A DNA stretch of 34,630 nt, from positions 1 to 34,630 of the IMG/VR virus record IMGVR_UViG_3300047557_001760; one strand, given 5' to 3'. The translations under genes were made by a program, and so were the position numbers. Numbering within the stretch: position 1 is the first letter of the stretch; every line of letters begins with the position of its first letter. Below the pieces are notes generated by a model. That model was not told where the DNA came from. It made no database searches and saw nothing but the letters and a program-made list of their open reading frames with translations. This document shows positions 1 through 8,905 of the stretch, piece by piece. This DNA is from a virus.

Positions 1-1317
1 GCTAATGGGCTGACCTGGACAGACTGGCTCATGACTGCAGCCGAGGAGATACTCGTCATAGATGCATGGGCTGTATATCCACAGCCATCAGTCGGTGGCG
101 ACCTCTATGGCTTTCAGATACTAGACGGCTCGACTATCAAGCCACTCATAGATGACAGAGGCATGAGGCCGATGCCACCTAACGCTGCATATCAACAAAT
201 CCTCTACGGCTTTCCACGCTCAGAGTTTTCAGCTAACGATGATGATCCGAAGGCAGACGGCGAGTTCACCGCAGACGATCTCGCATACATGGTGCGCAAT
301 CGCCGGTCTATCTCGGTCTATGGCTTCTCTCCTGTAGAGCGAGCCCTACCGCTAGCTGATATCTACCTGCGCAGACAGCAATGGCTACGAGCTGAGTACA
401 CCGATGGTGTCCTTCCAGAGCTCATGTTCACTACTGACGAGGACTGGGGCAACAACCCTGACCTCCTACGCGCCTACGAGAACATCCTCAATGACGATCT
501 AGCCGGTCAAACAGAGCAGCGAAAGCGAGCGCGCCTACTACCTAAGGGTCTATCCCCTGTGGTCAATGAGGGCTATGGCGAGAAGTTCAAAGACACACTA
601 GATGACTACCTCATCACCTCAATCTGCGGTCACTTCGGTGTTCAGCCAGCCGAGATTGGCTTCGCCCCTAAGGGCGGTCTAGGTGGGGCAGGTTTTGAGG
701 AGGGCAGAGCTGAGACAGCCGAGGCTCTTGGCATTCAGCCTCTCGCTAACTGGATCAGCAAGATGGTCACGAATCTCAGCTACACATATCTCGGTATGCC
801 ACGCGAACTAGAGTTTCGCCTGATGACATCAAAGCGGATGGATAACGAGTCGAGTGCTCGCAAAGCACAGATCGAGGTCACATCTGCAGGTAAGACCATC
901 AACGAGCGCAGATCAGAGCTAGGACTACCCCTACTCGATACACCTCAGGCCGATATGCCTATGCTCGTGACCGGCGCAGACATCTTCCTGTTCTCACCTG
1001 ATGGCATCATCAACGCCAAAGAGGTCGTTTCAGCTCCGACACTAGAGGGCGAGAACGCGACACCGACTGCACCTACCACCCCTGATACGAGTGATGAGAC
1101 ACCGGAGCAGGAGGCAGTACCTGACAATGATGATGAGATATCTGATGAGACTGTCTCAGAGGTCAAAGCGTTCATGAAGTGGGCATCTAAAGGCAGGAGA
1201 GCCCGTCTATTCGAGTTCAAAGCCCTAGACCCTATCGTGGCTGATGCCCTCAACAAGTGCGCAGTAGAAGGAGACTTCGATACGGCTAGAGCCCTAGCCA
1301 AAGCGTACCTAGCATGA
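1..1317 (+). CDS. Portal protein, 5' end cut by the window
   Basis: The reading frame is open to the first base, so the gene starts upstream and the ATG at 31 is probably internal. The portal forms the dodecameric ring at the capsid vertex through which DNA is packaged and which holds the neck. The visible part has typical siphophage portal features: a D-A-x-A-V-Y-P segment, a 'DGSTIKPLIDD' stretch, 'AYQQILYGFP', and a later helical part containing 'ITSICGHFGVQPAEIGF'. The C-terminal 90 residues are acidic and Thr/Pro-rich, as in many portals. The stop overlaps the next start (ATGA at 1314-1317), so translation is coupled to the MuF-like gene. Portal then minor head protein then protease is the classic order. 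Confidence 0.9.
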   Translation, partial: ANGLTWTDWLMTAAEEILVIDAWAVYPQPSVGGDLYGFQILDGSTIKPLIDDRGMRPMPPNAAYQQILYGFPRSEFSANDDDPKADGEFTADDLAYMVRNRRSISVYGFSPVERALPLADIYLRRQQWLRAEYTDGVLPELMFTTDEDWGNNPDLLRAYENILNDDLAGQTEQRKRARLLPKGLSPVVNEGYGEKFKDTLDDYLITSICGHFGVQPAEIGFAPKGGLGGAGFEEGRAETAEALGIQPLANWISKMVTNLSYTYLGMPRELEFRLMTSKRMDNESSARKAQIEVTSAGKTINERRSELGLPLLDTPQADMPMLVTGADIFLFSPDGIINAKEVVSAPTLEGENATPTAPTTPDTSDETPEQEAVPDNDDEISDETVSEVKAFMKWASKGRRARLFEFKALDPIVADALNKCAVEGDFDTARALAKAYLA

Positions 1318-2240
1318 CATGGCAGAAGGCTATGGAGGCCGATGCTCGGCTAGTCGCTAGAAACGCGGTCAAGATACGCGCTGCTCTGAAACAGAGCATC
1401 AACAGCAAGACCATGTTTGAGGCATACCTAGCTACACAGCCACAGTCCACTGGCAACATCGCTCAGGATCGAGCTCGCGCTCGCGCATGGGCAATCATCA
1501 ATGTCAGAGTCAATATGGAGGCTCTCAAGACTGTGCTGCTCAGAGTCTGGGCTACTGGATATCTACTAGGTGATCTCGCTGCTCAGGAGCTCATCGCAGA
1601 GGCAGAGCGTAGAGAGTCAAAGAGCGCAGATATCACTAAGGCGGATATTGAGGTCGCTATCGACTGGGCATCCTGGGAGCCAGGAGATCAGATATCGGCA
1701 CTCATACTCAAGCCCACACGAGCATTCCGCAGACTACTAGAGGCACAGGGCATCACACTCAAAGAGCTGACGAACACAGAGCTACGAGATATCGGCAACG
1801 CTATCGGTGAGGCTATATCACTCGGTCTATCACCTAAACAGGCAGCGAAACTCATCAGCCAGACAGTCGCGAGCCCTATGCGCGCCCTCATGATTGCTAT
1901 CACCGAGTCAAACAGAGCAGTATCGGCGGCGACAGTCGCTCGATATCAGGATGCAGGTCTAGCTGAGATGGAGTGGACTACCTTTGATCCATGTCCTATC
2001 TGCGCACAGAATGATGGACAGACTGTAGGTATCGGCGCACCTTTCCCATCGGGTCATACACAGCCACCTGCACATCCCAACTGCAGATGCGCACTACTAC
2101 CGGTCATCCCTGACTTTGATGCACCTAACTACACAGGTGGATCAGTCATACAGATGTCATCCACACCATCACCGAAGCCCGAACCTGTTATCGTTAGACA
2201 TATCAATCCCTATGCATCACAGATCGAACGGGTGGACTAA
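1314..2240 (+). CDS. MuF-like minor head (head morphogenesis) protein
   Basis: This 308-residue protein is largely helical. It ends in the diagnostic C-terminal motif of the phage Mu gpF / SPP1 gp7 family: 'CPICAQNDGQ', then 'PFPSGHTQPPAHPNCRCALLP', with Cys and His residues that probably bind a metal (about residues 225-265). Family members bind the portal, enter the capsid in a few copies and help head assembly or DNA ejection. It starts in a 4-nt overlap with the portal, and its TAA shares its last base with the following ATG (TAATG). No toxin or ADP-ribosyltransferase domain is visible after the MuF motif; the last 40 residues are proline-rich. Confidence 0.85.
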   Translation: MTWQKAMEADARLVARNAVKIRAALKQSINSKTMFEAYLATQPQSTGNIAQDRARARAWAIINVRVNMEALKTVLLRVWATGYLLGDLAAQELIAEAERRESKSADITKADIEVAIDWASWEPGDQISALILKPTRAFRRLLEAQGITLKELTNTELRDIGNAIGEAISLGLSPKQAAKLISQTVASPMRALMIAITESNRAVSAATVARYQDAGLAEMEWTTFDPCPICAQNDGQTVGIGAPFPSGHTQPPAHPNCRCALLPVIPDFDAPNYTGGSVIQMSSTPSPKPEPVIVRHINPYASQIERVD

Positions 2241-4288
2241 TGGCTGATGGTTTCGTTCCTCCACAGGCGGTACGCAATAACGCCAAGCGTGGTCTAGAGC
2301 TCAGAGAAAAACATGGGCGCGGAGGTACGGCTGTAGGTGTAGCACGAGCCAGAGATTTATCAAACGGCGCATCTATCAGCTACGACACCATCAAGCGTAT
2401 GAACAGCTACTTCGCTCGTCATGAGGTAGATAAGAAGGGCGAGGGTTGGGGAAAAGACTCGGCAGGATACATCGCATGGCTACTATGGGGTGGCGATGCA
2501 GGATGGTCATGGGCTAGAGGCATCATCAGATCACAAGAAAGCAAGGAGAAGTCCACTATGAGCAATCTGACTACCTCGTACTTTGGTATCGAGAAGGCGG
2601 ATAGAAACTCTGACGGCACTCTGACTGTCTATGGCAAGGCAACAGATGACTCAGTAGATATAGACCAACAGATATGCGATGGCGACTGGCTAGATCGAGC
2701 CATGCCAGCATGGTTCAAGTCCGGTGGAAACATCCGAGAGCAGCACAGCAACATCGCTGCAGGTGTAGCCAAAGAGTATGAGCTCAAGCGCGATGGACAC
2801 TACATCACAGCCCTAGTAGTCGATCCTGTATCGGTCAAAAAGGTAGAGACAGGTGTGCTCAAAGGCTTCTCCATCGGTATCAAAAACCCACGCGTGACAC
2901 GAGACAAAGTGGCTGCGAATGGGCGCATCGTAGATGGTCAGATTGTCGAGGTGTCTCTGGTGGATAGACCTGCCAATCCGAACTGCCAGCTAGTCCTAGC
3001 GAAGTCTGCGATGGGCGAGGACTCTATGATCCAGGTCGAGGAGCTCATTGAGAAGGCTGATGAAAAGCCTGACTATGAGAGCATCAACGAGGGTGGAGAG
3101 GGCTCAGAACCTGCGGATATGGAGCTCTATAACCGAGTCAAGCGCGAGGCTAAGGAGAAGTTTGATGTATATCCATCGGCTGTCGCGAATGCCTGGGTGG
3201 TACGCGAGTACAAGAAGCGTGGGGGCAAGTACAAACGCAAAACGAAAAAGACCGCGAATACTTTAGACTTATCGCACACATCTGAGGAGGATGCCATGAC
3301 AGCACTAGCTAACGAAATCGTTGAGCTATCCAAAGCGTATCGAGGTACAGACCTCCTCAAGTTTGACCAGAAAACATACGACTCTGCTCGACAGGCGTTA
3401 GCACAGCTCATCGCTATCGAGGCAGAGGAACTAGGCGAGGGACATGACGAACAGATGTCTATCGCTCATCTACTACAGGCAGTACACCACCTCTTTGCAT
3501 GGTTCGAAGGGGAGAAAGCAGAGGGAGAAGTGGAAGAAGTACTAGAGGATATCGAACTCGCAGCGAAGAAAGATGATGCTGAGGAGACAAAAGCAGAGCA
3601 CGATGATGAGGACATGAAGAAGTTCGCCCCTAAGAAGGATGAGTCCAAAGAGTCATTCATGAAGCGATGCAAAGAGGCTGGCATGAAAGATGATGCCATC
3701 AAGAGTATGTGCGACAAGTACTACAAGGCAGATGCTGATGCAGAGAAGTCTGCAGAGGTTACAAAGTGCCTAGAGTGCGGATGCGGTCAGCCAGGATCAG
3801 ATCATGGACTCACCCAAACAAACGATTTTGCAAATGTAGCGAAGCCATCTCATGTGACAACAGCAGAGATGTACACACCTGACCAGACACCTAAGAGTGC
3901 AGAGCCAGATGATGCTGAGACAAAAGAAGAAGATGAAGTTTCTACAGATGAGCCTAAGTCTGTAGATGTAGAAGCCATCGTTGAACAAGCGATAAAGAGC
4001 GCAACACAGTCCATCAGAACGGAGATCGAGGCACTCATGTCTGCAAAAGAGGCAGCAGAGGGTCGTGCGATGAGTTTGGAAACTGAGTTAGCTACGGCTA
4101 AATCTCTCGCGGCAGCAGGAGGCCCAAAGCGCACAGCGAAACCTGTGGCTGAAACCTCTAGCGACCTTCTAGTGAAGGCTGCTATGTATAACGCGAAAGC
4201 AAAGGCAACAACTGACCCAACACTTGCAAAGGGATATCGCGTTCTAGCTGAGAAGTTTGCAGCAGAGCATGACACCCTGAACAAGTAA
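2240..4288 (+). CDS. Capsid maturation protease fused to scaffold-like domains
   Basis: This 682-residue multidomain protein appears to combine protease and scaffold. Residues 1-106 form a conserved phage module ('GGTAVGVARARDLSN', 'SYFARHEVDKKG', 'IAWLLWGGDAG'). Residues 107-255 resemble an XkdF/HK97-type serine prohead protease with candidate His169 in 'REQHS', Ser211 in 'GVLKGFSIGI' and an acidic partner near Glu237 before 'VSLVDRPANP'. About 294-332 is a DUF5872-like motif ('AVANAWVVREYKKRGG'). Residues 353-680 are acidic and helical, with a Cys cluster near 510-523 ('CLECGCGQPG') and a C-terminal coiled coil typical of scaffolds. No separate scaffold gene precedes the capsid gene. Internal in-frame ATGs with good ribosome sites occur at 2558 (AAGGAG) and 3296 (GAGGAGG). 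Confidence 0.8.
   Translation: MADGFVPPQAVRNNAKRGLELREKHGRGGTAVGVARARDLSNGASISYDTIKRMNSYFARHEVDKKGEGWGKDSAGYIAWLLWGGDAGWSWARGIIRSQESKEKSTMSNLTTSYFGIEKADRNSDGTLTVYGKATDDSVDIDQQICDGDWLDRAMPAWFKSGGNIREQHSNIAAGVAKEYELKRDGHYITALVVDPVSVKKVETGVLKGFSIGIKNPRVTRDKVAANGRIVDGQIVEVSLVDRPANPNCQLVLAKSAMGEDSMIQVEELIEKADEKPDYESINEGGEGSEPADMELYNRVKREAKEKFDVYPSAVANAWVVREYKKRGGKYKRKTKKTANTLDLSHTSEEDAMTALANEIVELSKAYRGTDLLKFDQKTYDSARQALAQLIAIEAEELGEGHDEQMSIAHLLQAVHHLFAWFEGEKAEGEVEEVLEDIELAAKKDDAEETKAEHDDEDMKKFAPKKDESKESFMKRCKEAGMKDDAIKSMCDKYYKADADAEKSAEVTKCLECGCGQPGSDHGLTQTNDFANVAKPSHVTTAEMYTPDQTPKSAEPDDAETKEEDEVSTDEPKSVDVEAIVEQAIKSATQSIRTEIEALMSAKEAAEGRAMSLETELATAKSLAAAGGPKRTAKPVAETSSDLLVKAAMYNAKAKATTDPTLAKGYRVLAEKFAAEHDTLNK
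3296..4288 (+). other. Possible nested scaffold protein from an internal start
   Basis: An in-frame ATG at 3296 follows GAGGAGG (3284-3290) with a 5-nt spacer, a better ribosome site than the one in front of the full-length gene. It would yield a 330-residue acidic, coiled-coil protein lacking the protease. This is the arrangement of lambda C/Nu3, where the scaffold is made from inside the protease gene. The GAGGAG also encodes Glu-Glu, so the match could be chance. Inference only. Confidence 0.3.
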
Positions 4289-4314
4289 AACCCAAACAAC
4301 GAAAGGAACACGCA

Positions 4315-5979
4315 ATGGCTGAAATGCCTCGCGCTACTGATCTCTTCGGTGATGTATCACCGGTAGAGGCTGCGCAACGCCACGATGAGTACCTCGGTGC
4401 TCTCAACAAGTCATTGGGTAATGCCTCATCTGTCCCAGGACAAGCACCTGTTGATGCCACAGCGACTCTAGAGTCACTCGTAGCAAACAAGTCCCTTGCT
4501 CCTGATGCAGTAGCTGGACTACAGAATGCACTCGCCGCACAACGCATGGCGATGCAGGATATCCAGAAGGACATCACCCTTACATCTCCATTGAGCACAT
4601 CTTTCGCAGCCTTCGATCTCGAAGCACCTGCAAAACTGCTCACACCACGCCCAACCCCACTACGCAACCGCATCCCTCGTAAGAAGGGTGTCGGTACATC
4701 TCACCGTGTCAAGAGAATCCTCGGATACACAGGTACAGGTACAGGCGGAGTCGGAAACCTATGGCCTGGTATCACAGAAACTTCAACCGCTACTTTTGGT
4801 TCTATCAACTACGAGCGCGGCCCAGTTATCTCCTATGCTGCTGACGACCTAGTGTTGCCATACAACAGCTACTCACTATCCGACAGCGTTTCGTTCGATG
4901 CTAACTTCTCAGGTCTTGGATATCAAGATCTTCGTCAGCTCTCATCTACATCTACGCTATATGCAACGATGTTGATGGAAGAACGCATGATGCTCATGGC
5001 TCGTGGTACTGCATCTGGCTACTCAGGCGCACTATCAGCACCTACATTCACACTCGCATCACCTGTTGCATCAGGATCACAAACAGCTCTCGCAGCGACT
5101 ACTTACTATGTAAATGTCACCGCAGATGCTGGTATTTCAGGCAACGGCTTTGGCGAGTCAATCCTCGGTACTGAGGCAAACACCGCAGTCGCATCTGGCG
5201 ATGTTCTTACTGTCACAGTAAGCACCGCAGTCGCAGGTGCTCTTGGCTACAACATCTATGTTGGTACAGCTACAGGCGCAGCGAACCTCAAGTATCAGGG
5301 AACACTTCGTGGAACAGGCACATTTACCATCCAGGGTGCAAGTGCATCAGGTTTGACCGGCAACAACGCAGCGTTCAGCACATCAGGCGCAGCAGCATCT
5401 CGCGCATCTGCAGACACTTCTGCATACGCAACAGGTTATGACGGCATCCTTCCAACTGTTCTCGGCCCAAATACAGGCTTCAACAACAGCATCAACAGCA
5501 CCTTCTCCACCTCTAATCCAGGTGCAGAGTTCCAGACTGTGTTCGCACAGCTCTATCAGAATGTGAAGGCTGATCCTGACATGGTGCTTCTCAACGGAAA
5601 TGACCGTAAGCAACTCTCTGATGCAATCAAGAGTGGCTCTACAGCTAACTATCGTTTGACTATCCAGGAGCCAGGTAAGGATGGAATCACCTATGGTTCT
5701 ATCGTCACCGGTATCCAGAACGAAGTCACCGGTAAGGCTGTCGATCTCATGGTTCATCCTTGGCTCAATCAGGGTGTAGCCCCTGTCCTCTCATTCACAC
5801 TTCCTATCCCAGATACCGAAGTGTCAGATGTATGGGCAAACTTCATGGTTCAGGACTACATGGGCATCCAATGGCCTGTGACTCAGTTCAGCTATGACTT
5901 CTCAACCTACTTCCGAGGTACTTTCTTCTGCACAGCTCCAGCATGGAACGGCGCAGTATCAGGTATCGTCTCTGCGTAG
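4315..5979 (+). CDS. Major capsid protein (HK97 fold) with inserted beta domain
   Basis: At 554 residues this is the shell subunit, identified from position and architecture: it follows the protease/scaffold gene, has an N-terminal helical arm rich in Ala/Leu (1-95), a central fold, and a C-terminal part with 'DPDMVLLNGNDRKQLSDAI' and a conserved ending. Residues about 243-346 are a Thr/Ala/Gly-rich segment of short beta strands ('TTYYVNVTADAG', 'LGYNIYVGTATG') resembling a fibronectin/Ig-like insertion, likely exposed on the capsid. The start follows AAAGGA. Codon choice differs from neighbours: CTA and AGA are scarce and CTC, CGC and CGT dominate, as expected for the most highly expressed gene. 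A hairpin follows the stop. Confidence 0.88.
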   Translation: MAEMPRATDLFGDVSPVEAAQRHDEYLGALNKSLGNASSVPGQAPVDATATLESLVANKSLAPDAVAGLQNALAAQRMAMQDIQKDITLTSPLSTSFAAFDLEAPAKLLTPRPTPLRNRIPRKKGVGTSHRVKRILGYTGTGTGGVGNLWPGITETSTATFGSINYERGPVISYAADDLVLPYNSYSLSDSVSFDANFSGLGYQDLRQLSSTSTLYATMLMEERMMLMARGTASGYSGALSAPTFTLASPVASGSQTALAATTYYVNVTADAGISGNGFGESILGTEANTAVASGDVLTVTVSTAVAGALGYNIYVGTATGAANLKYQGTLRGTGTFTIQGASASGLTGNNAAFSTSGAAASRASADTSAYATGYDGILPTVLGPNTGFNNSINSTFSTSNPGAEFQTVFAQLYQNVKADPDMVLLNGNDRKQLSDAIKSGSTANYRLTIQEPGKDGITYGSIVTGIQNEVTGKAVDLMVHPWLNQGVAPVLSFTLPIPDTEVSDVWANFMVQDYMGIQWPVTQFSYDFSTYFRGTFFCTAPAWNGAVSGIVSA

Positions 5980-6000
5980 TAGTAAAACTGAATAAGGCGA

Positions 6001-6030
6001 GGAGGGTGCGGTGTAATAGCCGCACTCTCC
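6001..6030 (+). terminator. Stem-loop after the capsid gene, partial terminator or mRNA stabiliser
   Basis: GGAGGGTGCGG (6001-6011) pairs with CCGCACTCTCC (6020-6030): 11 pairs including one G-U, with an 8-nt loop. It lies 22 nt after the capsid stop. No T run follows, so it may be a weak terminator or a 3'-end stabiliser of capsid mRNA that lets some transcription continue into the neck genes. Confidence 0.55.
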
Positions 6031-6049
6031 ATCAGTTATAGGAGGCAAA

Positions 6050-6325
6050 ATGCCAAGATATGTAGCTCCAGATAGAGGCGTGAAAGAGACTGTCATTGGC
6101 GGTGTGAAGTACAACCCTGACAGGGGTGGTCTTTACAATGTAGAAAGTCGAGCACACGGCGAGGCGATGAAGCGTGAGGGTTTCTTTGAGGCATCACTCA
6201 ACCCGATCTCACGAGGCGATATGAGTCGAGGCTTCACCTGTACAGCCTGTGGCTTTGATGGATGGTTTCGTAAGTGTGGTCGCTGTGGAGTAGAGGCGAC
6301 AGATATAGCTAGAGATGGGGAATAG
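6050..6325 (+). CDS. Small zinc-ribbon protein after the capsid gene
   Basis: This 91-residue protein is of unknown function. The N-terminal half is basic and polar ('GGVKYNPDRGGLYNVES'). Residues 64-80 carry two CxxC pairs ('CTACGFDGW' and 'CGRCG') that would fold as a zinc ribbon. The ribosome site TAGGAGGCAAAATG is one of the strongest in the window and is nearly identical to that of the tail chaperone at 9008. Its place between capsid and connector suggests a head-decoration or neck role, but a small regulatory role is equally possible. It stops two bases before the next start. Confidence 0.7.
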   Translation: MPRYVAPDRGVKETVIGGVKYNPDRGGLYNVESRAHGEAMKREGFFEASLNPISRGDMSRGFTCTACGFDGWFRKCGRCGVEATDIARDGE

Positions 6326-6327
6326 TC

Positions 6328-7215
6328 ATGGCAGTAGGTATCACGCCCGATACGCTTCAAGAGAATCCCTACCTCACAGTCCAGGAGTACAAAGATGCCC
6401 CTACCTCTATTGACTACAACAACCTCGTAGTCGGAGGCAATCAGGCGGCGCAGGATGCCGAGCTCGCTAATGTGATCCTACGAGCATCCTCATATATGAA
6501 CGAGTACCTGAATCAGTCCCTCGTGGCAGATCAGTACACAGAAACACAGCGAGTCAGGGTCAATGGACAGGGCATGATAGCTCTGCATCCAAACAACTCA
6601 CCCATCATCTCGCTCTCTAGTTTTCAGTATGGGGCAGACCCCAACAACCTAGTAGCCCTACCTGACTGCTCGACAGCATGGTTCGAGGCTCAACAGCTCA
6701 TCATTCCACTATCAAACCTCGGCCTGAACTACAGTTCTCAGGGGCCGTTGGGTTTTGGCTTTGGCTATAGCCCTCGCCAGCAACTGTTCACCGAGTACAC
6801 CTATGTCTCAGGCTTCGTGAACACCACTATCGCTACGGCTACCGCAGGAGCGACCTCTCTGACAGTCGCCGATGGCACAGGCATCATCGCCGGTCAGCCA
6901 TACCGCATCTACGATGGATCAAAGAGCGAGCGCATCACAGTAGCTAGCACATATACGAACGGCTCTACGACTGTACCTCTCACGAGCGCGCTCGCCTTCA
7001 CCCATGCTGCAGGGGTGGCTATCGGCAATATGCCAAACGCCATCAAGGAGGCTTGCATCCTCATCACCACCGCCTTCCTCAAGGTGCGTGGAGATAACAG
7101 CATGACGATGAACCTCACCACTCAGCCTACGGTCAATATCGGCAACAACGCTAGGTACTCAGGCGAGATTGCGCTCGCCCTAGACATGGTGAACAAGTAC
7201 CGCAGGATCAGGTAA
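6328..7215 (+). CDS. Head-tail connector (adaptor) protein with beta insertion
   Basis: At 295 residues it is in the adaptor slot directly downstream of the capsid region. The N-terminal helical part ('LTVQEYKDAPTSIDYNN', 'ANVILRASSYMNEYLNQSL') and a C-terminal 'IKEACILITTAFLKVRGD' helix match the gp6/Ad1-type connectors that bind the portal ring and extend the neck. Between them, about residues 165-230, sits a Thr/Gly-rich beta segment ('ATAGATSLTVADGTG', 'GQPYRIYDGSKSERITV') that makes the protein roughly twice the usual adaptor length. It ends in a TAATG overlap with the next gene, consistent with coupled neck-gene translation. Confidence 0.7.
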   Translation: MAVGITPDTLQENPYLTVQEYKDAPTSIDYNNLVVGGNQAAQDAELANVILRASSYMNEYLNQSLVADQYTETQRVRVNGQGMIALHPNNSPIISLSSFQYGADPNNLVALPDCSTAWFEAQQLIIPLSNLGLNYSSQGPLGFGFGYSPRQQLFTEYTYVSGFVNTTIATATAGATSLTVADGTGIIAGQPYRIYDGSKSERITVASTYTNGSTTVPLTSALAFTHAAGVAIGNMPNAIKEACILITTAFLKVRGDNSMTMNLTTQPTVNIGNNARYSGEIALALDMVNKYRRIR

Positions 7216-7703
7216 TGGCAGGGCGCACAGGGGTACGAGCTACCCTCTCATCTTTTATATCCAACCCACCTATACCTACGCTCAATCAGGTGTTCACATC
7301 TTTCCCGAAGCGCATCAACTACCAGGTGAACGCACAGCCAGGTCAGATGACTCGATCTGCTGCTGTCATCTTTATCGCGGCGGAGAACGAGACTCGTCTA
7401 GCCATAGGCGGAGCGCATAGCGGTTGGAAGCGTGTGGATTACGCGGTAGTCATACAGGTCTATACACACTCTATGCACACAAACGCCGAGAGTGCGATGA
7501 CAGATTTTGATACCCTCATAGACAACATCAAAGATAGGCTTCGGTCTGACCATAACTTCGGCGACCCCACAGGTGTCCTTGTATGGCAAGGCGCAGAGCC
7601 AATCATCAGAGCTCGGTATGGAGAACCTGCGACTAGCAATGAGGGCGCAACAGAGACATACGCTGAGTTAGAATTCGATGTGACAGAGATGATCCAGGCA
7701 TAA
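7215..7703 (+). CDS. Tail terminator-like neck protein
   Basis: A 162-residue protein between the connector and the tail tube, the usual slot of the tail terminator that caps the tube and joins it to the neck. Secondary-structure pattern is alpha/beta: an N-terminal helix, then strands ('SAAVIFIAAENETRLA', 'RVDYAVVIQVYTH'), a long helix ('SAMTDFDTLIDNIKDRL') and a C-terminal strand ('TYAELEFDVTEM'), as in terminator folds. I see no diagnostic motif, so the assignment rests on gene order, size and pattern. Start overlaps the previous stop as TAATG. Confidence 0.6.
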   Translation: MAGRTGVRATLSSFISNPPIPTLNQVFTSFPKRINYQVNAQPGQMTRSAAVIFIAAENETRLAIGGAHSGWKRVDYAVVIQVYTHSMHTNAESAMTDFDTLIDNIKDRLRSDHNFGDPTGVLVWQGAEPIIRARYGEPATSNEGATETYAELEFDVTEMIQA

Positions 7704-7711
7704 GGAGCACT

Positions 7712-7906
7712 ATGAAACTGAAATATAACGGCACAGATGAACGAGTGTTCCCTGCTATTGGGATCACAGTCAAGCCAGGTGATGAGTTTGATGCGCCGGA
7801 GGGATTTGCACATCCTGACTGCGCACCTGCAGGTTCAGCACCACGCGCAGTACCAACAGCACCAATCAAGCAGTCTGTCCCTACAGACGAGAAAGCAGGA
7901 GAGTGA
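7712..7906 (+). CDS. Small protein before the tail tube, unknown function
   Basis: This 64-residue protein has a good ribosome site (AAGGAG, 6 nt before ATG). It begins with a short beta-rich segment ('MKLKYNGTDERVFPAIGITV') followed by 'KPGDEFDAPEGFAHPDC' and a Pro/Ala-rich tail. Small proteins of this shape often precede the tail tube gene in actinophages, sometimes as head-to-tail joining accessories. It is in the same cluster as the tube gene, only 4 nt upstream. I do not assign a function. Confidence 0.65.
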   Translation: MKLKYNGTDERVFPAIGITVKPGDEFDAPEGFAHPDCAPAGSAPRAVPTAPIKQSVPTDEKAGE

Positions 7907-7910
7907 ATAG

Positions 7911-8897
7911 ATGACCGTACAACAATCGGTACGCTCGTACCTCGGTATCGCAAAAGAAGCAACAAAGGGTACGGTTGTAGCACCAACTGACTTCATCCCT
8001 GTCGCTAAGGACAGTTTGAAGCCTGTAGATATCGTTGATCCTTTATACGACACAGGGCTTCGTGGCTCAAATGTTGTGAACTACAACTACCTACAAGGTC
8101 GCACAAGATCGACTGTGGACTTCGGTGGAGCTGTATTCGCAGACACCATCGGATACTCCATCGCAGGTCTGCTCGGAGATGTATCCACATCAGGCGCATC
8201 CGCCCCTTACACACACACCATCTCGCTCAAAAACAGCTTCACCGCAGGAGCAGATGACCAGCCAATCAGCTATACGCTGACAGATTTCTACGCAGCAGGT
8301 AATCGCTCATACCCAGGATGTCAGTTCTCTGACTTCTCCCTCCGCTTCAACGCTGATGGGATGCTTGAGTACGATGCAAAGACGACAGGATGGGCATCTA
8401 GCACACAGTCTGCTACATCTCCTTCCTTCTCTACCCTGCTCCCTACCCCTGTATGGCGCGGTACTGTGACCATCGGTGGCGTAGCAGTATCCAACGCTAT
8501 GACCGGAAACATTGACATGAAGCGCAATGTCACTCCTGTCTATGGCATCTCATCCACACAGAACCCATATCAGGTGTTCCTCGGCCCTATCGAGGTCACA
8601 GGCAAAATCACCTTCATCATGGAAAACGACACAGAGCTCACACGCTTCCTCAACAACACTCAGCCAGCAATCGTTCTGAACTGGAACTATGGCTCAGGTG
8701 CGAGTGAGGTACAGGTACAGGCGACCATCACGAAGGGCGCATATACCGCAGCAGTTATCGAGCGTGGCGAGGACTATGTACAGGTCACAATCGATCTGAA
8801 CGGACAGGGCAACACCACAGATGCAGGATCATCAGGTGGCTTCGCTCCTATCAAGTGGGTGCTCAAGAACGCAAAAGCATCAGGCACATACGCCTAA
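7911..8897 (+). CDS. Major tail tube protein
   Basis: This 328-residue protein is the tube subunit that stacks as hexameric rings around the tape measure. It has the beta-rich, Thr/Ser/Gly-rich composition of tail tubes, an N-terminal 'YLGIAKEATKGTVVAPTDF' that is typical of the siphophage tube family, and later strands 'IEVTGKITFIMENDTELTRF' and 'EDYVQVTIDLNGQG'. It precedes the tail chaperone pair, as expected. Like the capsid gene it uses few CTA and AGA codons, in line with high expression, and it is followed by a strong hairpin. No separate Ig-like C-terminal domain is evident. Confidence 0.85.
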   Translation: MTVQQSVRSYLGIAKEATKGTVVAPTDFIPVAKDSLKPVDIVDPLYDTGLRGSNVVNYNYLQGRTRSTVDFGGAVFADTIGYSIAGLLGDVSTSGASAPYTHTISLKNSFTAGADDQPISYTLTDFYAAGNRSYPGCQFSDFSLRFNADGMLEYDAKTTGWASSTQSATSPSFSTLLPTPVWRGTVTIGGVAVSNAMTGNIDMKRNVTPVYGISSTQNPYQVFLGPIEVTGKITFIMENDTELTRFLNNTQPAIVLNWNYGSGASEVQVQATITKGAYTAAVIERGEDYVQVTIDLNGQGNTTDAGSSGGFAPIKWVLKNAKASGTYA

Positions 8898-8905
8898 CAG
8901 TTCCA

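Noticed and set aside
4182-4673. 163-codon minus-strand frame spanning the protease end and capsid start
   Set aside because: It is opposite two well-supported genes and their intergenic ribosome site, and has no ribosome site of its own.
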